Assembly (NCBI GenBank): GCA_903929795.1
Contig: CAIYWC010000214.1
Location: 1-55,657 of the forward strand
Reading direction: 5' to 3'
From: an uncultured Myxococcales bacterium
GTDB taxonomy: Bacteria > Myxococcota_A > UBA9042
Length of the DNA stretch: 55,657 bases
Position 1 is the first letter of the stretch; the number at the start of each line of letters is the position of its first letter. Positions 1-9,900 of this stretch are shown one piece after another. The notes beneath the pieces were generated by a model. The model worked only from the letters and a program-made list of their open reading frames with translations, ran no database searches and was not told the DNA's origin. The position numbers were made by a program, and so were the translations under genes.

Positions 1-143
1 CTCCCAGCGTTTCCGGGAGAAGTCCATGACATTACGGGCCGATTCACGCCAGCGGGTGGTACCTAGTTCGTGGCCGAATTCCGGCCCCATCCCGATGGCC
101 GAACTCGGCCCTCGGTGGGTGGTTTACCGTGGCCGCGGACATT
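1..143. mobile_element. Probable insertion-sequence end
   Basis: This edge carries two near-copies of a TGGCCGAA-type motif (71-87 and 96-111), a pattern known from the repeated ends of IS21-family elements. On the minus strand the HNH-NACHT gene loses its family-like sequence at about position 143 and runs on into a low-complexity basic tail that stops at 63. I read this as an insertion that replaced the 3' end of the gene. The transposase would lie to the left, outside the window, so the family assignment is tentative. Confidence 0.35.
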
Positions 144-2018
144 CACTCGGTCAAGGATAACCTGGCGGAGCGACTCTTGCGGAGACCCTCGCTGCTGCGC
201 CCACTGATCTAGATCGACGAATACGGGCCACGGTACATCTCGCGCGGTGTTCGTCCGCGATTCGAGTTGCCTTTTCGCGTCCAGTGCGAGCGATCGCGCT
301 GTCCAAGCCAAGATGCTGCTCTTTCCAGCGCCCGGGCCACCGACCACGAGGATTGGGGTCTGGCGATTCGAGCGCAGAAACTCCGATTGCCAGGCAACGC
401 TGACTCGGCGAATTTTCGATTGAAACGGATTGGCTCCCATGACATTCCCGCGGTTGGGAGAGTATCCGCTGGAGTGCCGGTCTCTCATGACAGGCGAGGA
501 TGACTCGATTTGGATATCAATGCGAATATCTTCCACGGAAATATTGGGGAAGACGTGCACCTCGGACAGGCGAACAGGTCTGCCATCCATTGACCATGGT
601 GTCATGTCCAACTGGTCCGCTAGGTGGTCAAGATACCTGCACGAAGCCTCCACTCCGCAGGAGCGGACCATGAACATGTCGGCCACAGACTCAATTTCGC
701 GGACAACAGCTGCCGCATCAAATGCTGGGACGTCGTCCAGCCCGACTTCACGCTTGCCGGCTGCCACGATCAAGGTCGGCGGAAGTGACGAACGGTGATG
801 TTGATGGATCGCTGCTAACTTGGCGCCAAGATCTGCAGTCGGGTGAACCGACCCATTCAGTTGGTAATCGACGAGGACATAGACGTCGCCATCTAGCTTG
901 AGCCCACGTCGAACATGCCAGAACAGCCGCAAAGCCGCACTTGCTGCCGAAGGGTCCGCAACTGGAACAGCGGCTTCGACGGTGTCGGTATCCTGGCACA
1001 GTCTTACCGACCAGAGCGCGGATGGCAGTTCGAACGGTCCACCTGCCGGTGCAGCCTGGACCCAGGCGGCATCGAGACTGGAGGACAGGCTCCCTATTGT
1101 TTCATCTTCGGCGAAGCCGGGATGGGCAAAGAGACAACCACGTTGATTCTCGTGAACCTCGACTTTCAGTTCCATGACCGTGCAGCGGCCGAGCCTGTCG
1201 ACATGGGCAAACTTCGTGGCCGCCGCTGAGCCACGTGCGAGGAGGCTGGCCACGCAAATGTCGACATACGGACTGGCTGTCCGTTGGATGTCAACTGGGG
1301 ACGCGCGAGTTGCGACCGCAAGCTCGTACGCTGTGAGCAACGCCTCGAATCTTGGATCTGCCGCCGGGGATGTGTCCCAGGGAAGTCCAATCGCTTTCAG
1401 GAGATGGTCATTCGGGGCGGTGTGCACCCATTGGTCAAGCGCAGCCTCTTTGCCAGGGGGTGAAGGCGTACCAAGCAAGTTCCTGAGAAACCTGAACAGC
1501 TGAGCAGGCGACCTCGAAGACCGTAAAGGCGATTCTGCCGCCCAGTCGGTACCTGCCACCGTGGGTGCACTGCTCGATAGTACGCCCATGAGCCCAAACG
1601 GGCGGTCTTTATATTGGCGTTGACGATGACCGTCGATTGAGCCGTTCGTACATCGCCCGTGACAATTTCGACAGACGAGCATCATGTGCTGCGCGTCGTG
1701 ATGATGGAGCCTGCCCCAGTCAATCAGATGATGAAACTCGAATGGGCCCGGTACGCCGCAGATGCAGCATGACTCACGCGCTTCGAACAGCAGTTGCCGT
1801 CGGACCGCGACTGGCGGGTGTCGCCCGGGCTCTGCGGACTCAAAGTTTTCCAAGAAGGCATTCAAGTCGTCTTCTGTGATTTCGAAATCCCGTCCCTGCG
1901 GAGTCCCGTGCAAGCGCACAGGCGCAGGGGCACCGGGCGGTGTGATCCCGATACGAATTGCGACTTTCACCTGTTCACGGCTCCAGACCATGAGGTGCGC
2001 GGCTTGGTTGAGGTTCAT
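63..2018 (-). CDS. HNH nuclease fused to P-loop (NACHT-like) domain, 3'-truncated
   Basis: The product has 651 residues. An HNH nuclease motif sits at about residues 84-120: a CICG knuckle, the pair HH at 96-97, and CRNCH at 116-120. A region of about 400 unassigned residues follows, then a Walker A motif GGPGAGKSS at about 560-568 and a following PVFVDL strand. The Walker B, sensor and repeat regions of a NACHT/STAND protein are missing; the last 25 or so residues are probably read-through of inserted DNA. Such a protein would sense a trigger through the NTPase part and cut nucleic acid with HNH. It lies 68 bases downstream of the ABC ATPase on the same strand and may once have belonged to that operon. 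The start at 2018 was chosen because upstream in-frame codons lie in or against the preceding gene. It is probably inactive. Confidence 0.6.
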   Translation of the reverse strand: MNLNQAAHLMVWSREQVKVAIRIGITPPGAPAPVRLHGTPQGRDFEITEDDLNAFLENFESAEPGRHPPVAVRRQLLFEARESCCICGVPGPFEFHHLIDWGRLHHHDAQHMMLVCRNCHGRCTNGSIDGHRQRQYKDRPFGLMGVLSSSAPTVAGTDWAAESPLRSSRSPAQLFRFLRNLLGTPSPPGKEAALDQWVHTAPNDHLLKAIGLPWDTSPAADPRFEALLTAYELAVATRASPVDIQRTASPYVDICVASLLARGSAAATKFAHVDRLGRCTVMELKVEVHENQRGCLFAHPGFAEDETIGSLSSSLDAAWVQAAPAGGPFELPSALWSVRLCQDTDTVEAAVPVADPSAASAALRLFWHVRRGLKLDGDVYVLVDYQLNGSVHPTADLGAKLAAIHQHHRSSLPPTLIVAAGKREVGLDDVPAFDAAAVVREIESVADMFMVRSCGVEASCRYLDHLADQLDMTPWSMDGRPVRLSEVHVFPNISVEDIRIDIQIESSSPVMRDRHSSGYSPNRGNVMGANPFQSKIRRVSVAWQSEFLRSNRQTPILVVGGPGAGKSSILAWTARSLALDAKRQLESRTNTARDVPWPVFVDLDQWAQQRGSPQESLRQVILDRVNVRGHGKPPTEGRVRPSGWGRNSATN

Positions 2019-2086
2019 GTCGAGCACCGCCCAATTCTTGTCAACCACCCGCGATTTTCTGCGCCCACCTGCATGCCGATCCCAAG

Positions 2087-4093
2087 TTACAGCCGGCGGA
2101 AGATCGGGCTTGGAAGCTGCTTGTAGCTGCACTGCACCCCTGCGAGCATCCGCGACAAGGATTCGTCGCTCTGGCTTGTCGCAAAAATCACCTGTTGACC
2201 GCAACTTCCTGCAAGCGCCGCTCGACGGAGCAAAGCCTCGAAACTGAGGTCAGCGGTACTCTGCTGCTTCGGCTCGTCCAAGATCAACGTGCCAAGATGG
2301 TTCGTGGAGAATTCGCGGGCCAACTCAAGGAGTCCGAGGACGTACGCCCACACCATGCGCACAGCATCGCTCGCCGACGTCAGGCCGACATCATGCACGG
2401 AACCACTAAGCCGATGACATGGTCGGTAAGTCTGATCGCTTATGCCCATTTCTTCGATTGGAATGCTCTTGAACTGATACGCAGAAAGTTGATCGCGGAA
2501 GATGGTATCGAGACGCTCCAGCTTCTGCTTGTCCTGCGAGGATAGGGTTCCGCCCCGTAAATCGCGCAGTTGCCTGCGCACTTCCGAAAATTCATCAATC
2601 ATTGAAAGCAGATCGCCGGCGGCGTCCGTGCGATACGCCTCAAGGCTGGCGAGCCGTTCGACGTGAGCCTCAAGTCGCAACCGGTCCTGAATCCGCGTGG
2701 CAGACGGCGTGCCCTGACGCGAGCCCAGTTCCTTGCGTGCGACTTGGAGCGACTGAGTGGCTTCGGTCATCCGCGATGTCAACTCAGACAATCTCGCAGT
2801 CCGAGACTCTACGGCCATTACCGCGTCGCGCTCCATGTTCTCAAACAGATGTTTCTGATCCTCCAAATATCCAACATTCTCAGCCACGCTGAGCGGCTGA
2901 ATGCTTGAAGGCTGTTTGACGAGCACATCCTCGATAGGCTGGTCGCAGGTTGGGCAGACGTGCTGCTCAACCTTGAGGTCTCGGAACACACCTCTCGCTC
3001 GCAAACCCTGTATGTCTTTGTACTTGCGCAATTCGGACTGAAGCTGTCCAATTCGGCTTCGCGTGATATCCAGTTGACGAAGTTCAATGGAACGCTCGGC
3101 ACCCAAAGTTCTGATTTGTCCGTCGATTTCCGACAACTCTGACTCGAGGCGCTGAACCTTCTGCACCAGTTCTGCCGGCGCCGTCTCCAGAGGCGCGTCG
3201 TCGCCATCAAACGTGGCGAGACGAGCTCTTGCGGCCTTCAAGACCGCCTCGATGGGACGCCATTCATCGCTTTCCAACACTGCAAGGTCCCAATCTACGC
3301 CATGGCTCTGAATGCTGTCCGGCAACCCCCTCACCAGTGCGCCGACCGCCGAAGCCCGACCTTTGACTTCTGCGAACAAGTTTGACCAACCGTGACGCAG
3401 TTGGCGCTCGCGAACCTCCAGTTGCTGAATCTGTTTCGTGCGCTCCAGCACGTTCAAGGCCAGCACAAACTCGGCAGACCGTTTTGACATTTCTGGAATC
3501 TGAAGATAGGTCGGCATGCGAGACTTTAGGTCTCGCCATCCTGTGAGCTGATCGACGAAGAAGTACGGAAACAGCGACTCCAAATACAACGGACTGGTGC
3601 CTCCGTCCATTCTTGACATCGTGGGGAGCTTGAAGCCGACGTATTCCGCAAGGTAGTGGTGGAAGCCAATTTCGCGTGTTGCCGAACCGGGAATACCAAC
3701 CGTATAGGGCGTGATTTCATACGCCGCCGGCTTGGTGACGCGCTGACCATGGTGGACGCGGATGACTTGGCGGTCCTGTAACACGCCGTAGGCATTGCGC
3801 TCAATTGTTACCGGTGTTCCGCCGGCGGATGAGAGTTCAACGAGAATACGTCCACCCTGAACGTTCAACACTCTTCCGGCATCCCGAAGCCGTCGCGGGA
3901 GCGGCATGTACTCGGCCGGTCCGAGCATGCCGTCGAGTCCCAAGGCGTACAGCATCGCCATGAGGGAACTGGACTTGCCGGCCGTGTTCTCTGCCTGGAG
4001 CACAACGAGGCCGTCCGGGAACTCAAGCTGAGTTCCGAACTGGCCTTCCGCAGTGTTCAGTTCGACGCGCAACGCACGAAACCGTAGGGACAT
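2087..4093 (-). CDS. ABC ATPase with zinc hook (ABC three-component system)
   Basis: The product has 668 residues and is organised like a Rad50/SMC-type ATPase. It has an N-terminal Walker A variant (AENTAGKSS, residues 34-42), two predicted coiled-coil arms, a central CPTC zinc hook (380-383), and a C-terminal Walker B with LILDEP near 603-608. The first glycine of the usual P-loop is replaced by alanine. The start ATG overlaps the stop of the middle-component gene as TGATG, so the two are probably translationally coupled. ABC three-component systems join such an ATPase to a small middle component and an effector and are thought to act in conflict with phages or mobile DNA. The assignment rests on architecture and gene order. 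Confidence 0.7.
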   Translation of the reverse strand: MSLRFRALRVELNTAEGQFGTQLEFPDGLVVLQAENTAGKSSSLMAMLYALGLDGMLGPAEYMPLPRRLRDAGRVLNVQGGRILVELSSAGGTPVTIERNAYGVLQDRQVIRVHHGQRVTKPAAYEITPYTVGIPGSATREIGFHHYLAEYVGFKLPTMSRMDGGTSPLYLESLFPYFFVDQLTGWRDLKSRMPTYLQIPEMSKRSAEFVLALNVLERTKQIQQLEVRERQLRHGWSNLFAEVKGRASAVGALVRGLPDSIQSHGVDWDLAVLESDEWRPIEAVLKAARARLATFDGDDAPLETAPAELVQKVQRLESELSEIDGQIRTLGAERSIELRQLDITRSRIGQLQSELRKYKDIQGLRARGVFRDLKVEQHVCPTCDQPIEDVLVKQPSSIQPLSVAENVGYLEDQKHLFENMERDAVMAVESRTARLSELTSRMTEATQSLQVARKELGSRQGTPSATRIQDRLRLEAHVERLASLEAYRTDAAGDLLSMIDEFSEVRRQLRDLRGGTLSSQDKQKLERLDTIFRDQLSAYQFKSIPIEEMGISDQTYRPCHRLSGSVHDVGLTSASDAVRMVWAYVLGLLELAREFSTNHLGTLILDEPKQQSTADLSFEALLRRAALAGSCGQQVIFATSQSDESLSRMLAGVQCSYKQLPSPIFRRL

Positions 4094-4623
4094 CACCAAC
4101 TCCAAGAAAACAGAGCACGCACATGTGCTTGGGTCAGATATGGGCGTTGCTCCTCGAGAAACGCCTTCTCGCTTCTGAAACAGTCGCTGTCTTCGTCGAT
4201 AGCCGCGACCAGTTCCTCGCCCTTCTTCGTAAGTACAACTCGATACGGAGGTATCGATGGAGCGCCCGCAGGAACCTCGTTTGTCGTTGTGCGCTTCTCA
4301 ATTGGCGTCTTGCGTTCCGATAGGAGCCCCTCTCCAAGGGCGAGTCGGATGGCGCGCTGGAGGCTCGGATCTTCCCTGACGACCGGTTCCTCCGGTATCT
4401 TCCTTGCGGCAAACATATGAGAGAGGCGAAGCATGGCGCGCTCCGAGCGAAGTGCCCAGCTCAAGACGTGTAATTGCTCAATCGAACAACGTTTCCCTTG
4501 AGTTCGCGACACGATTAGGCACAGCAGAGCCATCCGCCAAGTGATGCGCAGGTCAGCCGGAACCGAAACATGTCGTTCTCGCAGAGTAAACCGGCCGTCG
4601 AAAGGGACCTCTTGTTCACTCAT
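4093..4623 (-). CDS. Small middle component of ABC three-component system
   Basis: This 176-residue protein sits between the nuclease-like effector and the ABC ATPase, overlapping the first by 8 bases and the second by 1. It looks like a helical, winged-helix-type adaptor, with a stretch near residues 25-75 rich in Leu and Arg and a possible wing (YRVVLTKKGEELV) near 125-140. I see no catalytic motif. Its size and position match the middle-component families of ABC three-component systems, which are thought to link the ATPase to the effector. The call is mostly contextual. Confidence 0.55.
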   Translation of the reverse strand: MSEQEVPFDGRFTLRERHVSVPADLRITWRMALLCLIVSRTQGKRCSIEQLHVLSWALRSERAMLRLSHMFAARKIPEEPVVREDPSLQRAIRLALGEGLLSERKTPIEKRTTTNEVPAGAPSIPPYRVVLTKKGEELVAAIDEDSDCFRSEKAFLEEQRPYLTQAHVRALFSWSW

Positions 4624-5545
4624 CGATGAACTCCAACGGACAATTCCCTAGCCACCGGCCGATGATTCCCCAGCCGAGCCTATTCTTGTATTCGTCGGAA
4701 AGCGTCCTGTTTGTGGCCGATTCCAAGCTTGACACATACTCCTTTTGGGTCGCGAGAATCCGGTGCGTCGGCGCCTCAGTCGAGAATTCGCTTGTTGCGG
4801 CGACGTTCTTCTCCATCACGGCGTCGTGGTCGATGATTCTCTCCCACAACGCGGGCATTCGAATTCGCAGTTGTTCCAGCAAGTCCGTCCCGCGGAGGTG
4901 ATATGTGAGCACATTGTCAACGACACCTTGAACTTGCTGTTCATTCTTCTTGGCATACACAGTCCGCACTTTGCGTTCTACATTCTGCTGAAACCGTGGC
5001 TTATCTGTTCTTAATGCCCGAATGTCGTCGTCGGTCGGTTCAAATGGACGAAATGGCCAGATCGCCATGTGGTTCCGATCTATCCAAGCCTTGGCGATCG
5101 GGAAATCGTGATGCGTGCGCACAAAGGTTCGGAAGTTCGGATCGATGTGCGGCATGCCCTTTTGCCGGAGCTTCTTGGCTTCCGCTTCGGCATATTTGAG
5201 AACACTCTTGTCGGCCAAGTCCGGGACCATGAGGGTCCAGAATCGCAACGGGCAGTCGCCCAAGAGGTCACGCCAGAAGTCCTTGTATGTCTCCAGCTTC
5301 TGCAAGTCGGTCGCAATCTTTTCCTTTTGCTTTCGCGTGCGCTCGGCGTGCGTGCATGTAGCGACGTCGGCATATGCTTGGTAGCCGTGTCCGTCGTTGC
5401 TGTAGCCTTCAAGCCCGGCATCCCCGTGCGTCGTGTCCGGGACCGGTTGATACACGGTCCCCTGCGCGCTGTGGTGCTGAGAGAGCAACGCGTTGACATA
5501 GCGCTGCCAGTCATGCGGGTTTGGCCATGGTTCCAGTTCCGACAT
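4616..5545 (-). CDS. Restriction-endonuclease-like effector (ABC three-component system)
   Basis: The product has 309 residues, and the start MSELEPW at 5545 is preceded by a GGAGG-like site. Residues 41-48 read GDAGLEGY and 55-58 read YQAY. This resembles the catalytic core of a PD-(D/E)XK-like fold in which the second motif is QxY rather than ExK. A predicted long helix follows (residues 65-95), and the C-terminal third looks like a helical assembly domain. As the first gene of the operon with the middle component and ABC ATPase, it is the likely effector that would cleave DNA when the system is triggered. The core is divergent, so activity cannot be assumed. Confidence 0.5.
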   Translation of the reverse strand: MSELEPWPNPHDWQRYVNALLSQHHSAQGTVYQPVPDTTHGDAGLEGYSNDGHGYQAYADVATCTHAERTRKQKEKIATDLQKLETYKDFWRDLLGDCPLRFWTLMVPDLADKSVLKYAEAEAKKLRQKGMPHIDPNFRTFVRTHHDFPIAKAWIDRNHMAIWPFRPFEPTDDDIRALRTDKPRFQQNVERKVRTVYAKKNEQQVQGVVDNVLTYHLRGTDLLEQLRIRMPALWERIIDHDAVMEKNVAATSEFSTEAPTHRILATQKEYVSSLESATNRTLSDEYKNRLGWGIIGRWLGNCPLEFIDE

Positions 5546-5950
5546 CTTTCCTCCAGCCCAACCACGGCACGGCACACTCCGATCTACCAGACGAACGCTG
5601 ACTGCGCAACGGCGTTCAGGAAACCGCCAACTCGGTCTCGACAATCGTGGTGCGGCGCACTCATGTCATCATGCACGCTCAATCCAGTCCGAATCGGCAA
5701 GCGGACTTGTGCCTGACTGCCCGAGAGCGGCGGCCGACGCGAGATGTTCAGTTCGCCGACAGCGCAGAGCCCCCAACATTTCCCCGGGGAAAGTCTCCCT
5801 CCGCCGTGTGCCGATCGCGTGGCGCATTGATCCGCGTGCCGCAAGGGGCGCGCCAGCCCCACGGCACGCGTTGAATACAGGTCGCCTTGTTGAAATGGCG
5901 CATCACCTGAAGTACAAGCCGCAACGCGTCGAATGACGAACGAGGACACA
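5546..5950. other. Divergent intergenic region between ABC-type and BREX-like operons
   Basis: No convincing gene is seen in these 405 bases. The region must hold the promoters of both divergent operons, though I could not pick clear -35/-10 pairs. It contains the 14-bp palindrome at 5779-5792, which is placed to affect both directions. Confidence 0.5.
5779..5792. promoter_or_regulatory. Perfect palindrome TTTCCCCGGGGAAA, copy 1
   Basis: This exact 14-bp palindrome, preceded by A, also occurs at 22060-22073 and 39941-39954. All three copies are intergenic. A repeated perfect palindrome in divergent spacers suggests an operator for a dimeric regulator, but no binding protein is shown by the sequence. 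Confidence 0.5.
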
Positions 5951-6679
5951 ATGGCCAGGAAGAAGACGGAGACGATCAAGATCGCAGAAACTAAGCGGAA
6001 GCCGCGCGCCAGGGCAACCGCCCTCGCCGTCCAGCTACCCGGCGCCGACAGCATCGACGGCGCCCTGCTCGACCGCGCCGTCAGCGAGCTCAACCAGCTC
6101 TACCGCACCAAAGGCCTTGAAACCGCCCGCGCCGTCGCCGAAGTCGTCATCGACGTGTTCTTCGGCGGTAGCCTCGACAACTTCAAGGCCCGCAGCGGCT
6201 CGCACATCTCGTTCGCCGAGCTGAAGAAGCGCTCCGACCTCCAGGTGTCGTACCAGTTCGTATGGAACTCCTGCGCCGTCTACGACCAACTCCGCCTGCT
6301 GCCACAGGATGTGGTCGACGCGCTGCCGATGTCGCACCAGAAGCTACTGTTGCCGGTCAAGAACCAAGAGCAGAAGGTCGCGCTCGCGCAGGCGGCTGTG
6401 CAGGAAAACCTGGGCAAGCGAGCCTTCGAAGAGCGCATCAAGCTGGTGCGCAAAGCGGAGACGACGTCGAAGGCCGGTCGGCCGGCGCTGCCCGCGTTTG
6501 CAAAAGCGTTCACGGTCGTCAAGCGGGCGGTCGGCATCCTCGGCAAGGGCAAGATCGATCAGGACAGCTTCGTGCATTTCTCCAAGGAGGAAGCCCGGGC
6601 CCAACTGGCCGAGTGGGAGCAGCAGGTCGGTGAGCTTGCTGCGGTCGTCGCGCGAGTGCGGGCAATCGTTGCAGAATAG
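5951..6679 (+). CDS. ParB-HTH-like DNA-binding protein leading the BREX-like operon
   Basis: The product has 242 residues. A lysine-rich, presumably disordered N-terminus is followed near residues 85-170 by a segment that reads like the helix-turn-helix part of ParB/KorB proteins: an SFAELKKRSDLQVSYQFV helix pair, then MSHQKLLLPV and an EQKVALAQAAVQ stretch. The C-terminal third is basic and then predicted coiled coil. No ParB N-terminal CTPase motif is visible. The start at 5951 is chosen for the GAGGA just upstream; an alternative lies at 5933. It precedes the BrxC-like gene by 237 bases with no convincing gene between. It could be a regulator or a DNA-recognition subunit. Confidence 0.5.
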   Translation: MARKKTETIKIAETKRKPRARATALAVQLPGADSIDGALLDRAVSELNQLYRTKGLETARAVAEVVIDVFFGGSLDNFKARSGSHISFAELKKRSDLQVSYQFVWNSCAVYDQLRLLPQDVVDALPMSHQKLLLPVKNQEQKVALAQAAVQENLGKRAFEERIKLVRKAETTSKAGRPALPAFAKAFTVVKRAVGILGKGKIDQDSFVHFSKEEARAQLAEWEQQVGELAAVVARVRAIVAE

Positions 6680-6916
6680 TGCACGGGCGTTGCCGCCTGA
6701 CCACCGCGCCGCCATGACGACTCGCTTCCCGGCCCAGTTCGCTTCGGCAACGGTGTGCTCACGCGACGCCCGTTGTCGCATCTGGGTCGTCAGCGGTGGG
6801 GCGCACGTTGACTTTGCCAGACCGAAGAACAAGATCGGCGCGCACAACGACACGCCGTGCGGGAAGATGACCGTCCGACGCATGGTTCGGGCGATGCGAC
6901 GCCAGAGAGGAATGCT

Positions 6917-9900
6917 ATGAAATACGGAGACTTGTTTCGGCTCCAGCCGATCCAGAGCGTGATTGAACTGAACCAGGCCGACAACGTCGACGAGGCGCTG
7001 CAGCTTGTGGGCCGATTCGTCGTCACACCCAGCTTGGCTGACGCCCTGAACCGCGTGGCGTTGCCGCAACTGTCGAAAAAGCCCGGCGTCGAGGGCAAGG
7101 GCCTGTTTGTCGTCGGCAACTACGGCACCGGCAAGAGCCACTTGATGAGCTTCCTGTCCGCGCTGGCCGAGCACGCCGAGGCGCCTGACCACCTGCGGGA
7201 CCCGACGACATGGCGCGCTGCGTTCACGCCGCTCGCCGGGCATTTTGTCGTGCGCCGGACGCAGATCAACGCGTCGAAGATGTCGCTGTACGACATCGTT
7301 GCCCACGAGCTGACCGCGTTGGCGAAAGTCCACGGCGTTGCGTTTGCGTTCGCGCCCCAGGACAAGGTCGTCAACGCGAAGACCGAATACGAGCGTTATC
7401 TCACGGCGTTGAAGCCAGCCTTGGCGGGCCGCGGCGTGCTTCTGCTCATCGACGAGCTGCTGCACCATCTGGACAGCCGCAACGACCAGGAACTGGTCAT
7501 CGACTTGCAGACCCTGCAAGGGCTGGGTGAATTCTGCCGCACCAACCCGTTCGTGTTCATGGCCGGTTTGCAGCAAAGTCTGTTCCAGAACAAGCGCTTC
7601 CAGCACGTCGCCGACGAAATCAACAAGGTTCGCCAGCGCTTTCAGGACGTGGTCATCGATTCCAAAGGCGTCGAGCAGTTGGTCGAGACGCACGTGTTCG
7701 CCAAGGACGACAAACAGAAGGCGCAGATTCGCAACCTCTTGCAGGCGCAGACGGATCTGTACGAGGTGGTCGGCAGCGAACTGGAGCGGTTCGTGGCGCT
7801 GTTCCCGGCGCACCCGCTGTTCCTCGACGAGTTCCAGCGCGTCAACGTCGTGGAACGCCGCGAAGTGTTGAAGGTCTTGTCCGAGGAAGGCGGCATCATC
7901 GCAGACGTCGAGCTCAACGCCGACCAGTTGCGCCTCATCACGTCAGACCGTTACTGGCAGCACATCGAGCGCGACGTTGGGCTCGATTCCAACAACGCCA
8001 TCGCCAAGGTGAAGGGCAACGTCCGCAGCCTGCGCGCCAAGCTCACGGATGCGCAGTTGCCTGCCGAGGACAAGGTGCTTGCCGAACGTCTGATTGCCGC
8101 GCTCGCCGTCAATCGGCTGACGACGCCAACCATCGACGACATGGTCGGCTTGTCGCCGCAAGACCTGAAGAATCGGCTGCTTCCACCGGCCCGCGGCTTG
8201 ATGCGCGACCGCGCCGTGCTGGACCAAGGCGTCAAGCGGCTGCTGGAGAAAGTGCGCGAGGCGGCGGCCGGGCAGTTTCTGACCACGACCAACGACGGCA
8301 AGCAGTACTACATCGACCCGCGTCGGACCACCGACTACGACGAGGAAGTTCGCGTCGCAGCTCGGACTTTGAGCCCGACGGTGTGGCAGCGCTATTTCAA
8401 TGAGTTCGTCTTGCGCCAACTGGAGTTGGAGAACGCGAATCCGGCCATCCAGGGCCGCCTGTGGCAGTACGCGCTGCCGTGGAAAGAGAAGAACGTCGAC
8501 CGGCCCGGCTGGCTATTCTTCGACTTCCCGAGCCACCGAAGCACGGCAAAGCCGGCGTACGACTTCTACGTCTTCCTGTTGCCGTCCAAGCGCATCAGCA
8601 AGCTGGCGGATGACGAGTTCCCCGACCAGCGCGATGAAATCTATGCGCAATTCGAGGGCTTTCCTGCGGCGCGCTGCGAGGGCGACGACGACTCGGCGGC
8701 GGAGACGTTTCTGGACCATCTGCGCCTGTACGCCGCCGCGAAAGAGCGCCAGCGCGAACTTCAGGGCAGCAAGGACGGCGTCGCCGCAACGGGCCGCATC
8801 GCCGGGCAATTCTTCGACTTGTGCGCGACCGAATGGCAGCAGAACGGCGGCGACTGGGTGCAGATCCGGCATCGCGGCAAGAGCAAGACGCTGCGGCTGT
8901 GGGTGCAGGAGGTTGCCCCCGGCAAGTCGGCAGCAGAGTTCCGCGAGCGCCTGCGCGTGGTGAGCGCGCACCTGCTCGCCGACAGCTTTGCCCAGGACTA
9001 CCCTGAATACCCGACCTTCGCGGAGACCGTGACGGAACAATCGCGGGCGGGCGCGTCGCACGATGCCGTCAAGCTGGTGTGCGACCAGGGAATGGTGGGC
9101 GGCACGTCGCAGGCGCGGTCGGTGCTCGCGGCGTTTGAGTTGTACAAGGACAAGGTGTGGACGTTCGATGCGTCGCCGTGGCTGCGCACGCTGCGTGAAC
9201 GGCTCGAAGCGCTCAATCCTGGCCAGAACATCAACGCGGCGCAGTTGTTCGAGACCCGGCGGGGTCGGCGTTTTGCCAAGGATTCCGTGCTGGAGGCCGA
9301 GTGGTTCATGACCGTGCTGGCCGCGGGCGTCCGTGCCGGTGAAGTGGTCGTGGTCGGCGAAGGCGGCGCGACGGTGGATGCCGGCAGCCTTCAGAACGGC
9401 AGCGACCTGCTCTGCGATCCGTCGAGGGTTGTACGCGTCACCCGGCCGCAGGACTTTCCGCGCGAGCCGTGGCGTAAGTTGTTCAAGCTGCTCGGCGTCA
9501 ACGAGGGGCTGCTCGCCCACGATGCCACGTTGGAAGACGCGGCGGTCAAGTGGCACGAGGCTGTGTCCAAACGCGTGCAGGGGCTGGTCGAACTCCGCCA
9601 ACGCCTCCTCGGCCGGTTGCCTCTGGCAGCGACCGACACCGCGCCGACGGTCAACTTGGCAGCGCTCGACGGTGCGAAGGCGATCCTGGAAGAGCTGCAG
9701 GTCTACAACAGCCGCGGCAAGATGTTGAACCTGAAGCTGCGCGAGGACACGGCGATTGCAGCGTTCGGCAAGCAGCTGCAACTGTGCGACCGCTTGCAGG
9801 CGATTGGCGACTTCGTGCGCGACAACGGTCAGAACCTCGGCGCGCTGGAGCGCCTGCGCGTTCACCTGCACGGATTCGACAACGACTTCGCGGACCTGTG

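Noticed and set aside
6680..6916. A small gene between the ParB-like and BrxC-like genes
   Set aside because: A 68-codon frame exists from about 6715 but has no ribosome site and no protein-like pattern.
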